A stretch of 7,433 nt of DNA from Arenicella sp. (GCA_023299895.1 JALZWI010000034.1:1-7433); one strand, 5' to 3'; numbered from the stretch's first letter, positions 1-7,202 are shown. Made by a program: numbers and translations. Notes: generated from the letters alone by a model not told the origin.

Positions 1-291
1 TTTAATTCAAATGATGGTGAGTACCTGCCTATTTTTCGTGCGCCACCGGTATACCCTAGGCGTGCTGCTGAACGTGGTTTGTGTGGTTGGGTTGATTTGA
101 TGTATACAGTCACAGCAAGTGGTGGTACTGCAAACCCGCGAGTTACAGCAAGTTCGTCATCAATTTTTGAAAGCGCGGCTGAAAAAGCGGCACTTAAATA
201 TAAGTATAAACCACGTCAGGTAGCGGGTAAGGCTGTCGCTGTGGACGGTGTAGAACTTCGTATTAGGTTTGATTTGGAAGGTGGTTGCTAG
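1..291 (+). CDS. tonB: TonB energy transducer, C-terminal domain (5' truncated by window edge)
   Basis: Frame 1 is open from the first base to a TAG at 289-291, giving 96 residues with no start in view, so the gene begins upstream. The fragment covers a whole TonB C-terminal domain: LPIFRAPPVYPRRAAERG near the start (the family's P-x-YP-x-x-A-x-x-x-G pattern), then a V-x-x-x-Y-T-V strand, an ESAAEKAALKYKYKPR helix-strand segment, and a final VELRIRFDLE strand. In this family the domain lies in the periplasm, contacts the TonB box of outer-membrane receptors and delivers energy from ExbB/ExbD. The missing part should hold the N-terminal membrane anchor and proline-rich spacer. The TPR gene follows after 70 bp on the same strand, matching the tonB2-TPR order of Vibrio-type clusters. 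It ends in Gly-Gly-Cys and has another Cys at fragment residue 28. Family assignment is firm; which receptors it serves cannot be seen. Confidence 0.9.
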   Translation, partial: FNSNDGEYLPIFRAPPVYPRRAAERGLCGWVDLMYTVTASGGTANPRVTASSSSIFESAAEKAALKYKYKPRQVAGKAVAVDGVELRIRFDLEGGC

Positions 292-361
292 AGTGTTGTT
301 AACAATAGCGCTAATTTTAGTAGATGTGACTTTTCCTTTTTTTTAAGTGAGGTAAAATATT

Positions 362-1696
362 ATGAGACAAATTATACGTAAATCATTAGGTTTTTCTGTC
401 GGCATTTCGACGATAGTCTTGCTGCTGTCTTTAGTGATGACTCAAGTCGCCCAAGCGCAAATGGGTGGCATGGGGGCACCTGAAGAAAGGCAAACGACAC
501 GTGTTCAATCTATACCTCAAGCACTCGTAAGTGACTTTGAAAAAGTTAATGAAGCATTTGAGGCTGATAATTATGCTGAAGCGGAAAGAATCCTTACTAA
601 ATTACGAGCTAATGAGGGTCTAAATAATATCTCAAAGGCATATATCAATAATTATTCCGGTAATATTAAATTTAGTCGTGATGATTTACCTGGTGCATTA
701 AATCACTTTAAAGCAATATTGGCTGAGCCTGAAGGAGTGCCAGAGGGATTTTATAACCAAATCGTCTATGTGGTTGCTCAAGTATACTTCTCGCAAGAAA
801 ATTTTGGTGAAGCACTTAATTACGCTCAGCGTTGGTTTAAAACTCAGGAAGATCCGTCGGCCGATGCTTATATGTTAGTGGGACAAGCTCAGTTCATGTT
901 GAAGCAGTACGACGCTGCTTTACCTAATGTGCAAGGCGGTATTCAGAAATATGTTGATTTGGGCCAGACACCTAAAGAAGGGTGGTTAAACTTGCTAAGT
1001 AGTATTTATCGTAATAAAGAAGACTACAATAAGATGCTGCCTGTCGTAAAACAGTTGGTTATTCATTACCCTAAAAAGGATTACTTGCTAACTATGGCTG
1101 GTGTTTATAATGAGTTGAATGACCAGCCTAAAATGACAGCAATGTATCAAGCAATGTATGACCAAAATCTGTTAACTCCAGGTCAAGTGATCACACTCGC
1201 GCAGCTTCACATGGTAGAAGATAACCCATATAAAACTGCAGTCATAATGGAAAAAGCATTGAATGATGGTACTGCGGAGAAAGAGCAAAAAAACTATCGT
1301 ATTTATGCTCAGGCATTATACCTTGCACGTGAATACGAAAAAGCACTCGGGCCACTAGAGCAAGCTGCTCGATTGTCACCTGACGGTAAGCTCTATAATC
1401 AGTTAGGACAATCTTATCTTGCGCTAAACAGATGGGCAGAAGCCGATGATGCTCTTGCCAAAGCCCTTAACAAAGGTAAGTTAACTAATCCTGGGCAAGT
1501 TTTAATTAGTCAAGGTTTGGCTCGCTTTGAACAAAAAAAATATGAGAGCGCTAAAACATCTTTTAATCGCGCGTTACAGTACAGCAAGGTTGCATCAGAT
1601 GCGTCTAACTGGATTAAGTATGTCGATAATGAAGTTTTTCGTCTTAAAGAATTATCTAAACCTGTTGAAGCAATTAATACAGAAGTTAAAGTTTAG
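362..1696 (+). CDS. Secreted TPR protein of the TonB2-type cluster
   Basis: A 444-residue protein with a Sec signal peptide: a basic start (MRQIIRK), a hydrophobic stretch at about 10-27 and a likely cleavage after AQA at 30-32. A short Met/Gly-rich segment (33-39) follows. The rest is helical repeats of TPR type; about ten units can be traced, starting near residues 60, 94, 134, 168, 206, 241, 275, 312, 344 and 380. The clearest carry the G-x-x-Y/F...A spacing, such as LGQSYLALNRWAEADDALAKA (349-369, shown in part) and ARFEQKKYESAKTSFNRAL. The ATG at 362 is supported by GAGGT at 349-353, eight bases upstream, and by the signal peptide. In Vibrio TonB2 clusters a TPR protein is encoded just after tonB2, and the same order is seen here. 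A periplasmic scaffold or partner role for the TonB complex is inferred from context; no catalytic motif is visible. It ends in TAG, 62 bp before the next gene. Confidence 0.88.
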   Translation: MRQIIRKSLGFSVGISTIVLLLSLVMTQVAQAQMGGMGAPEERQTTRVQSIPQALVSDFEKVNEAFEADNYAEAERILTKLRANEGLNNISKAYINNYSGNIKFSRDDLPGALNHFKAILAEPEGVPEGFYNQIVYVVAQVYFSQENFGEALNYAQRWFKTQEDPSADAYMLVGQAQFMLKQYDAALPNVQGGIQKYVDLGQTPKEGWLNLLSSIYRNKEDYNKMLPVVKQLVIHYPKKDYLLTMAGVYNELNDQPKMTAMYQAMYDQNLLTPGQVITLAQLHMVEDNPYKTAVIMEKALNDGTAEKEQKNYRIYAQALYLAREYEKALGPLEQAARLSPDGKLYNQLGQSYLALNRWAEADDALAKALNKGKLTNPGQVLISQGLARFEQKKYESAKTSFNRALQYSKVASDASNWIKYVDNEVFRLKELSKPVEAINTEVKV

Positions 1697-1717
1697 TTTA
1701 AATATTAGAATGATTAA

Positions 1718-1742
1718 AAACTGATTATTCAATAATCAGTTT
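1718..1742. repeat. 12-bp perfect inverted repeat between TPR and DUF3450 genes
   Basis: The arms AAACTGATTATT (1718-1729) and AATAATCAGTTT (1731-1742) are exact reverse complements around a single C. As RNA it could fold into a stem of about ten pairs with a small loop, followed by only three U before AATAACG, so it is at best a weak intrinsic terminator. It ends about six bases before the ribosome binding site of the DUF3450 gene (GAGGT, 1749-1753). It could be a weak terminator or attenuator for the tonB-TPR block, an RNA processing site, or an operator. No convincing -35/-10 pair was found in this 62-bp gap. Confidence 0.6.
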
Positions 1743-1758
1743 AATAACGAGGTTAATT

Positions 1759-2541
1759 ATGGTTAAAGCAGTATTTAGTCCGGTATTTCGAGCGAGCATA
1801 TTGAGTGTTGCTACGTTGATGCTTATGCCGACTACCGTTCTGGCTGACACAAGCGATGATATTGTTAGTACTAATATCAACCGGTCTAAAGCTGGCGCGG
1901 CATCACAGCTAAGAATTGATAATCTCTCTGAAGAAACCGATAAAATAATAACTCAATATCACCAGCAGCGAAAAGTTGTTGACGGTTTGAAATTATATAA
2001 TGATCGATTAAGTCAAACGGTTGAGGCGCAAGAGGTCGCAAAGAGTGAGCTCGCCCTATCAATAGAGGAGGCTTCGTTAATTGAGCGACAAATCGTGCCA
2101 TTAATGCTTCGCATGATTAGTGGCCTTGAAGTATTTGTGGCGGCTGATATTCCATTCAAATTACAAGAACGTTCCGAACGACTTGAACGTATAAAAGGTT
2201 ATTTAACCAATGCAAATATAACTGCAGCGGAAAGATTTAGACAGGTGTTAGACGCCTATACTATTGAAAATGATTACGGGACCAGCCTTGCTGTCTATAC
2301 CGACACATTAAACCTAGGTGGTAATGATTTAACCGTTAATATTTTACAAGTCGGGCGGGCGGGCCTTTATTACCAAACATTTGACGGAGAAGTATCTGGT
2401 TATTGGAGCAAAGCTGATAATACTTGGGTAGAACTTGATTCATCTCATAACCCAGGTATTACTAAATCCATTCGTATTGTTGAGGGTAAAGAGACAACTG
2501 ACTTAATGGAATTACCAATTATCGCCCCAGAGGTACTTTAA
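1759..2541 (+). CDS. Secreted DUF3450 coiled-coil protein of the TonB cluster
   Basis: A 260-residue exported protein. The signal peptide spans about 1-29 (hydrophobic core 12-23, cleavage after VLA). A coiled-coil/helical region runs from about 45 to 112, rich in Glu, Gln and Lys. The DUF3450 core follows: DIPFKLQERSERLERI (130-145), AERFRQVLDAYTIENDYG (157-174), VGRAGLYYQTFDG (198-210) and a terminal LPIIAPEVL. This matches the family pattern of a D-I/L-P-F-x-x-x-E-R segment, an AY-x-I-E-x-x-YG segment and a GR-x-x-L-Y-Y-Q-T segment. The start is supported by GAGGT at 1749-1753, five bases before the ATG, and by the signal peptide. In Vibrio and Shewanella this gene lies directly before ttpC and exbB/exbD, as here, so a periplasmic accessory role in TonB energisation is the usual inference; its biochemical function is not known. 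One base separates its TAA from the next ATG, suggesting translational coupling. Confidence 0.9.
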   Translation: MVKAVFSPVFRASILSVATLMLMPTTVLADTSDDIVSTNINRSKAGAASQLRIDNLSEETDKIITQYHQQRKVVDGLKLYNDRLSQTVEAQEVAKSELALSIEEASLIERQIVPLMLRMISGLEVFVAADIPFKLQERSERLERIKGYLTNANITAAERFRQVLDAYTIENDYGTSLAVYTDTLNLGGNDLTVNILQVGRAGLYYQTFDGEVSGYWSKADNTWVELDSSHNPGITKSIRIVEGKETTDLMELPIIAPEVL

Positions 2542-2542
2542 G

Positions 2543-3967
2543 ATGAGTTTTATAAGTAACAAAAATACTTTTAAACTAGCATTGATCTGCTCTTCTGTAT
2601 TCTTGAGCGTATTGTTATCGAGCCAGATGGCTAATGCGCAAGCACTTGATATCAACCGTATATTATCAGCAACAAATTCAGCGGCGGCTAAAGATCGTAC
2701 TGAAAACGCTGCACGTGAGGGCAGATTTACTCAAGAGCGAACTAAGCAGAATGGTCGACTGTCTAGTATGCGCAATGAACGTGTCCGTCAAGAACGAATC
2801 AGTGACGAATTAGATGCGAAATTTAGTGCTAACGACGAGCAGATTGCTCAACTGACGGATGAGTTAAAAAAAGAATTGGGCGACCTACAAGAACTGTTTG
2901 GTGTTATCCAGCAAACAGCGAGCGAATCACAGGAAAATTACAAAACTTCTTTGATAAGTTCACAATATCGCGATCGTTCTGAAAACTTGCGCCAAATGGT
3001 TGAGAAAATGGCTAGCCAGACCCAACTCGTTTCTATCAACGAGATAGAAGGGTTATGGTTTCAATTACAAAACGAGTTGAACGAGCAAGGCAAAGTCGTT
3101 AAATATTATGCGCCAGTAACATATTTGACTGGTCAAGAACAAAACGCTGATGGAGAACTTGTTAATACCTTTGCTACCGACGAACGTCAAGTTACGCGTG
3201 TTGGCGTATTTAATGCGGTTGTAGGTAATGATATAGCAACCTATGATAATGCAAGAGGCCTTGTACTACTAGATCGTCAAATGGACACTAACTTCACTGG
3301 ACCTTCGAATGATTTACAAGAATCTACAAGTGGAGTCACCTCATTTTTGATTGATCCAACTCGCGGTAATTTATTATCGGCATTGGTAACTAAACCTTCG
3401 ATTCCTGAGAAAATGAAAGAAGGTAAAGTGGTTGGTTATGTGATTATTGGTTTAGGCTTAATTGCATTGTTGGTAGCTCTGTGGCGAATATTAGTATTGA
3501 CTGGTGTTGAATCAAAAGTTAAGAAACAAGCAAAAGATTTGAAACGGCCATCACTACGTAATCCATTAGGGCGCGTATTAAAAGTCTATCAAGATAATCC
3601 AGATACAGACCCTGAGTCGATGGAACTTAAACTCTCTGAAGCGATCCTTAAAGAATCGCCAAAACTTAATAGCTGGGTGATGTTTATTAAGATTATTGCG
3701 GTTGTAGCGCCATTGTTAGGGCTTCTGGGTACGGTAACCGGAATGATTCAAACTTTTCAGGCAATTACTTTGTTTGGTGCGGGTGATCCGCAAATGATGG
3801 CCGGTGGTATTTCACAAGCCTTAGTTACGACAGTTTTAGGTTTGGTCGTTGCCATTCCTACAGTTTTCTTGCACTGGTTAGCGTCAAGCAGAGCTAAGCG
3901 AGTTGAAGATCTGCTCGAAGAACATGCCGCTGGCTTGATTGCTGAGCAGTATCAAAATCACGCTTAA
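2543..3967 (+). CDS. ttpC: TtpC-like long ExbB: MotA/TolQ/ExbB proton channel protein with periplasmic coiled coil
   Basis: A 474-residue inner-membrane protein. A signal peptide covers about 1-32 (hydrophobic 11-26, cleavage near ANA). A long charged helical region (about 50-160) is likely coiled coil in the periplasm, followed by a periplasmic domain to about 285. The last 180 residues form the MotA/TolQ/ExbB core: TM1 at 297-320, a cytoplasmic loop, TM2 at about 381-408 with APLLGLLGTVTGM, and TM3 at about 424-447 with SQALVTTVLGLVVAIPTV. By alignment from memory, Thr397 and Thr430 match E. coli ExbB Thr148 and Thr181, while Gln425 sits where E. coli has Glu176. Ordinary ExbB is about 240 residues without the N-terminal extension; signal peptide plus coiled coil plus ExbB core is the TtpC design of Vibrio TonB2 systems. 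AGAGGT at 2529-2534 precedes the ATG by eight bases. exbD follows after 13 bp. The family is certain; whether it acts as TtpC helper or as the only channel of this cluster is open. Confidence 0.9.
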   Translation: MSFISNKNTFKLALICSSVFLSVLLSSQMANAQALDINRILSATNSAAAKDRTENAAREGRFTQERTKQNGRLSSMRNERVRQERISDELDAKFSANDEQIAQLTDELKKELGDLQELFGVIQQTASESQENYKTSLISSQYRDRSENLRQMVEKMASQTQLVSINEIEGLWFQLQNELNEQGKVVKYYAPVTYLTGQEQNADGELVNTFATDERQVTRVGVFNAVVGNDIATYDNARGLVLLDRQMDTNFTGPSNDLQESTSGVTSFLIDPTRGNLLSALVTKPSIPEKMKEGKVVGYVIIGLGLIALLVALWRILVLTGVESKVKKQAKDLKRPSLRNPLGRVLKVYQDNPDTDPESMELKLSEAILKESPKLNSWVMFIKIIAVVAPLLGLLGTVTGMIQTFQAITLFGAGDPQMMAGGISQALVTTVLGLVVAIPTVFLHWLASSRAKRVEDLLEEHAAGLIAEQYQNHA

Positions 3968-3980
3968 TTAGAGGATAAAA

Positions 3981-4391
3981 ATGAAACGATTAGGCAAATC
4001 AAAAAGCGAAGAAGAAACCGATATTGATATCACTCCGATGTTGGATGTGGTCTTTATTATGTTGATTTTCTTTATTGTTACCGCTAGCTTTGTGAAGGAA
4101 TCAGGCTTAGATATTAATAAGCCGCCTGCTTCTAATGAGCCACCAGATGCCAATGCACCTAAACCTATCGTGGTCGAAGTTAACGATTTGGATGAAATTC
4201 ATATTCAAGATCGTTTGATGAGTCTTGGCTCAGTTAAACCTACGATCGTGCGGTTAAAAGCTGAAAGCCCTGAATCTTCAGTGATTGTGAAGGTCGACAA
4301 AAAGGCGAAAACTAAATTCATTATTCAAGCAATTGATGGGATCCGAGCGGCCAATGTCTTACAACCGACAATATCAATGAATGCTGACTAA
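3981..4391 (+). CDS. exbD: ExbD biopolymer transport protein
   Basis: A 136-residue protein of normal ExbD/TolR length. A short basic and acidic cytoplasmic start is followed by one transmembrane helix (about 18-37) beginning DITPMLDVVFIMLIFFIV. Asp22 in this helix matches the proton-carrying Asp25 of E. coli ExbD. A Pro-rich linker (48-62) leads into the periplasmic domain (about 63-136), whose VIVKVDKKAK segment and final I-D-G-I-R-A-A stretch fit the family. ExbD pairs with an ExbB-type pentamer to use the proton gradient and energise TonB. GAGGA at 3971-3975 lies five bases before the ATG. It is the last gene of the unit: a strong terminator begins 54 bp after its stop. No separate short ExbB lies between it and the TtpC-like gene. 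Confidence 0.95.
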   Translation: MKRLGKSKSEEETDIDITPMLDVVFIMLIFFIVTASFVKESGLDINKPPASNEPPDANAPKPIVVEVNDLDEIHIQDRLMSLGSVKPTIVRLKAESPESSVIVKVDKKAKTKFIIQAIDGIRAANVLQPTISMNAD

Positions 4392-4445
4392 GTTTTTTAA
4401 TAAAGTTTAAAATATTATCGTAGTCTTAAGACAAAATTGACTCCG

Positions 4446-4474
4446 AAAAGGTATGCTTAAGCATGCCTTTTTTT
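4446..4474 (+). terminator. Intrinsic terminator after exbD
   Basis: AGGTATGC (4449-4456) pairs with GCATGCCT (4461-4468) in an eight-pair stem with one G-T wobble and a TTAA loop. The stem is preceded by an A run and followed by seven T (4468-4474), the classic Rho-independent form. It ends the TonB cluster and separates it from gap. The A-rich left flank means it may also slow transcription on the other strand, but no gene points that way. Confidence 0.87.
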
Positions 4475-4553
4475 ATGTTCAGGGCTGTATAACTAACACT
4501 CAGGGCTATTTAAAGCTCAAATTTTTTCACGCTAACGAGGGTGACTTCTAAAT
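4475..4553 (+). promoter_or_regulatory. Probable gap-pgi promoter region with two direct TCAGGGCT repeats
   Basis: Because a strong terminator lies just upstream, gap needs its own promoter in the bases before 4554. The best -10 candidate is TATAAC (4488-4493); no good -35 hexamer is found 16-18 bases before it, so it may depend on an activator, or the real promoter may be elsewhere. The 8-bp sequence TCAGGGCT occurs twice, at 4479-4486 and 4500-4507. The copies are 21 bp apart, about two helical turns, and flank the -10 candidate, an arrangement that would suit a dimeric regulator. The ribosome binding site is AGGGTGA (4538-4544), nine bases before the gap ATG. The regulator is unknown. Confidence 0.35.
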
Positions 4554-5552
4554 ATGATAAATATTGCGATTAATGGGTTTGGCCGCATTGGCCGAAATGT
4601 AGTACGTGCCATTTATGAAAATGGTTATCAAAACACAGTGAATGTTGTGGCAATAAATGACTTAGCTCCAACTGAAAGTAATGCACATTTACTTCAATAC
4701 GATACGACTCATGGGCGTTTTAATGCAAAAGTGGCCCACACCGAGGACTCGATAAGGATTAATGATGACGTGATACCTGCATTTATGCAGCGCGACCCAG
4801 CAAAACTTCCTTGGTCAGATTTAGCTGTAGATATTGTATTCGAATGCACTGGTTTTTTTCGTGAACGTGATAAGGCACAATTTCACATTGATGCTGGAGC
4901 AAAAAAAGTTTTAGTGTCAGCACCAGGTAAAAAACTCGACAAGACAATCGTTTACGGAGTTAATGATTCGACCTTAAATGACGGTGACATATTTGTATCA
5001 AATGCATCCTGTACAACAAATTGCTTAGCCCATGTTGCTAAAGCTATGCACGACGCAGTTGGTATTGAGCAAGGTTTAGCTAATACTATTCATGCCTACA
5101 CTAATACGCAAAACCTATTAGATTCGTACCATAAGGATAAGCGTAGAATGCGCGCAGCCAATTATTCTATGGTCCCAACAACAACGGGATCGGCGAAGGC
5201 TATTGGTATGGTAATCCCTGAGTTGGATGGTAAGTTGGACGCGGTCTCAGTAAGAGTTCCGACTATTAACGTTTCATTGTTAGACTTCACCTTCACACCA
5301 TCAAAAAGAACTAATCTAGACGATGTAAATGCTATCTTTACGGAGTATCAGAAAGGCAGAGAAAATGTATTTTCTATCAACAAACAACCCTTAGTATCGA
5401 TTGATTTTAATCATCATGCTGCCTCATGCATCATTGATATTGAGCAAACCAGAGTTAATGGAAATTTGATTAAGCTATTGGCTTGGTATGACAATGAGTG
5501 GGCTTTTTCAAATCGTATGCTAGATACTGCGCTGGCGATGACAAACAATTAA
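4554..5552 (+). CDS. gap: Type I glyceraldehyde-3-phosphate dehydrogenase
   Basis: A full-length 332-residue enzyme of the cytoplasm that reversibly converts glyceraldehyde 3-phosphate, phosphate and NAD(P)+ to 1,3-bisphosphoglycerate. The NAD-binding fold starts at once with INGFGRIGR (6-14), and Asp36 in AINDL is the residue that usually favours NAD. The catalytic segment SNASCTTNC places the nucleophile at Cys153; His180 in IHAYTN is the base. TTTGSAKA (209-216) and RVPTINVSLLD (234-244) are the phosphate-site and family strands, and WYDNEWAFSNRM (311-322) is the conserved C-terminal motif. Start and end of the protein resemble the related erythrose-4-phosphate dehydrogenase (Epd), but the TGSAKA and AYTN segments favour GAPDH, as in the Gap of Pseudomonas. 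The YHKDKRRMRAA segment recalls GapB-type enzymes, so the cofactor and the glycolytic or gluconeogenic direction are not settled. pgi follows after 15 bp, so the two are probably cotranscribed. Confidence 0.93.
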   Translation: MINIAINGFGRIGRNVVRAIYENGYQNTVNVVAINDLAPTESNAHLLQYDTTHGRFNAKVAHTEDSIRINDDVIPAFMQRDPAKLPWSDLAVDIVFECTGFFRERDKAQFHIDAGAKKVLVSAPGKKLDKTIVYGVNDSTLNDGDIFVSNASCTTNCLAHVAKAMHDAVGIEQGLANTIHAYTNTQNLLDSYHKDKRRMRAANYSMVPTTTGSAKAIGMVIPELDGKLDAVSVRVPTINVSLLDFTFTPSKRTNLDDVNAIFTEYQKGRENVFSINKQPLVSIDFNHHAASCIIDIEQTRVNGNLIKLLAWYDNEWAFSNRMLDTALAMTNN

Positions 5553-5567
5553 ACAAAGAGTTATTAT

Positions 5568-7202
5568 ATGACTAAACCATCGTTGAATACTGAGTTACGT
5601 TCTACCTTGGAGAAATTGGCTGCATCAGATCGCTCGCAAGGTATAACTAGCCTTTTTTCTGGCGATGATTCAAGGGCACAGAAATTTAGTTTTAATCTAG
5701 ATGGCGTATTTCTAGATTTTAGCAAATCGCATATCAGCGATGAATTGTTAAATGTTTATCAAAAGGTAGCAGAGCAGTGTTCATTAAGCGAAAAACGTCA
5801 TGCTTTATTTTCTGGGGAGCCTATTAATAACACGGAAGATAGAGCAGTTTTACACCCTTTATTACGTGATACAAATAATCAAGGCATTGCGACTGTGACG
5901 CCACAACTGTTACAACAAGCGAGCGATGCTAAGCAACAATTAATCGATCAATGTCGTTCAATTCAAGAATTACTAGTACTGCGAACTACTGCAGTGACCG
6001 ATATCATTCATGTTGGTATCGGTGGTTCATCGCTAGGACCGCAGCTATTGTTTGAAGCGATTGCTGCCCAAGGCAGCGACATTAGTATTCACTTTGTCGG
6101 TAATATCGATGCGCATAAATTATTACAGGTGTTTTCTCGTTGCGACCCAAATACGACCATTGTCATCGGGGTGTCAAAAACATTTTCCACTTCCGAAACG
6201 TTACAAAACATTCGGACTATTGCTACTTGGTATGAAAACAATAATGTTGACGATTATTGGCAGTATTTCTATGCGGTGACAGCAGACTACGGTAATGCGA
6301 GTGAATTTGGAATACGAACAGATAATATCGTCACCTTCCCTGAATGGGTAGGTGGGCGATATTCAGTGTGGTCATCGGTGTCATTGTCGGCTGTATTAGT
6401 GATGGGGCTAGATCAGTTCGAAGAGTTTTTGTCTGGTGCTGCACAGCTTGATCAGCATTTCTATCAGACCGATACAAAACAAAATATTTGCTTTATCGCT
6501 GCAGTGTTAGATCACTACTATTCTAATTTTATGCACGCAGGGTCTAGAGCTGTTTTTGCATATGATTCGCGTCTAGAGAGCCTAGTAAGTTATTTACAGC
6601 AACTTGAAACAGAGAGTAACGGCAAAGATCGTCAGAAAGGCGGTGACCCGGTTGATCAAAAGACTTCTCCCGTTGTTTGGGGCGGTGTTGGCACGGATGT
6701 ACAACACTCGGTCTTTCAGATGCTACATCAAGGTACGTCCTTGATACCAAGCGAGTTCATTGTTATTAAGGATCCAGACCATGATTTCCCAGAACATCAT
6801 GCTGAATTATTGGCAAATGCAGTTGCACAAACAGCCGCGTTGTTGACAGGACAGAGTTTAGCTAAGGTAGAAGAAATTCATAAATCTGGAGAATTGTCTG
6901 ATGAGACACTTAAAGCCAAAATATTTTCGGGTGAGCGACCATCAACAACGATCGTGCTTGAACGCTTATCGCCTCGTATGTTGGGTATCTTACTGGCCTT
7001 TTATGAGCATCGAGTATTTTGCTCTGGGGTACTGAATAATGTTAACTCTTATGATCAAATGGGCGTTGAACTTGGTAAGCGTTTAGCTAAACAAGTTAAG
7101 CCGTTGTTGGCGGCTAATCGTGATGATAAAAAAAATGATGGCGCGGGCAGTGAACTAGACTCATCTACCCGACAGTTGATTGACTTACTGAGAAATCGTT
7201 AA
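5568..7202 (+). CDS. pgi: Glucose-6-phosphate isomerase
   Basis: A complete 544-residue enzyme, close to the usual 545-550, interconverting glucose 6-phosphate and fructose 6-phosphate in the cytoplasm. Family motifs appear in order: HVGIGGSSLGP (148-158), VSKTFSTSET (202-211) for phosphate binding, VGGRYSVWSS (261-270, with Arg264), TESNGK (348-353) with the catalytic Glu349, QHSVFQMLHQGT (379-390) with His380, and NSYDQMGVELGK (493-504) with Lys504. The 31-residue spacing from Glu349 to His380 equals that of the E. coli enzyme. Before His380 the sequence reads GTDVQH where many relatives have GTNGQH, a mild change. The ATG has a modest binding site, AAGAG (5556-5560), seven bases upstream, and lies 15 bp after the gap stop, so coupling or a shared transcript is likely. 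The stop at 7200-7202 touches the left arm of a long inverted repeat. Confidence 0.96.
   Translation: MTKPSLNTELRSTLEKLAASDRSQGITSLFSGDDSRAQKFSFNLDGVFLDFSKSHISDELLNVYQKVAEQCSLSEKRHALFSGEPINNTEDRAVLHPLLRDTNNQGIATVTPQLLQQASDAKQQLIDQCRSIQELLVLRTTAVTDIIHVGIGGSSLGPQLLFEAIAAQGSDISIHFVGNIDAHKLLQVFSRCDPNTTIVIGVSKTFSTSETLQNIRTIATWYENNNVDDYWQYFYAVTADYGNASEFGIRTDNIVTFPEWVGGRYSVWSSVSLSAVLVMGLDQFEEFLSGAAQLDQHFYQTDTKQNICFIAAVLDHYYSNFMHAGSRAVFAYDSRLESLVSYLQQLETESNGKDRQKGGDPVDQKTSPVVWGGVGTDVQHSVFQMLHQGTSLIPSEFIVIKDPDHDFPEHHAELLANAVAQTAALLTGQSLAKVEEIHKSGELSDETLKAKIFSGERPSTTIVLERLSPRMLGILLAFYEHRVFCSGVLNNVNSYDQMGVELGKRLAKQVKPLLAANRDDKKNDGAGSELDSSTRQLIDLLRNR

Noticed and set aside
331..344. T-rich run, including eight T, between tonB and the TPR gene as a possible terminator
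   Set aside because: Only short palindromes (296-305, 306-313) lie upstream and none forms a stem adjoining the T run, so readthrough from tonB into the TPR gene is more likely.
1527..1724. Plus-strand reading frame of 65 codons overlapping the end of the TPR gene
   Set aside because: It lies largely inside the TPR coding region in another frame, has no recognisable family features, and ends in AT-rich noncoding sequence.
1886..2101. Minus-strand open frame inside the DUF3450 gene
   Set aside because: It is antisense to a well-supported gene, with no domain pattern or ribosome binding site of note.
3968..4153. Minus-strand open frame over the start of exbD
   Set aside because: It mirrors the exbD coding sequence; the plus-strand product is a clear family member and this one is not.
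4423..4442. Palindrome GTCTTAAGAC followed by TTGACT, considered as operator plus -35 box
   Set aside because: No -10-like hexamer lies 16-18 bases after TTGACT, and that stretch is occupied by the terminator hairpin. The 10-bp palindrome could be chance in this AT-rich gap.
4554..5552. Assignment of the dehydrogenase as erythrose-4-phosphate dehydrogenase (Epd)
   Set aside because: N- and C-terminal parts are similar, but the TGSAKA phosphate-site segment and the AYTN sequence after the catalytic His are those of GAPDH, where Epd has different residues.
6052..6279. Alternative plus-strand frame inside pgi
   Set aside because: It is a shadow of pgi, whose motifs continue unbroken through the region.
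6678..6713. Suspected loss of a catalytic Glu in pgi (WGG where E. coli has WGE)
   Set aside because: The catalytic Glu is the one in the ESNGK motif (Glu349 here), 31 residues before the catalytic His as in E. coli. Pseudomonas enzymes also have WGG.
6544..6750. Minus-strand open frame inside pgi
   Set aside because: It is antisense to the catalytic part of pgi and has no family features.
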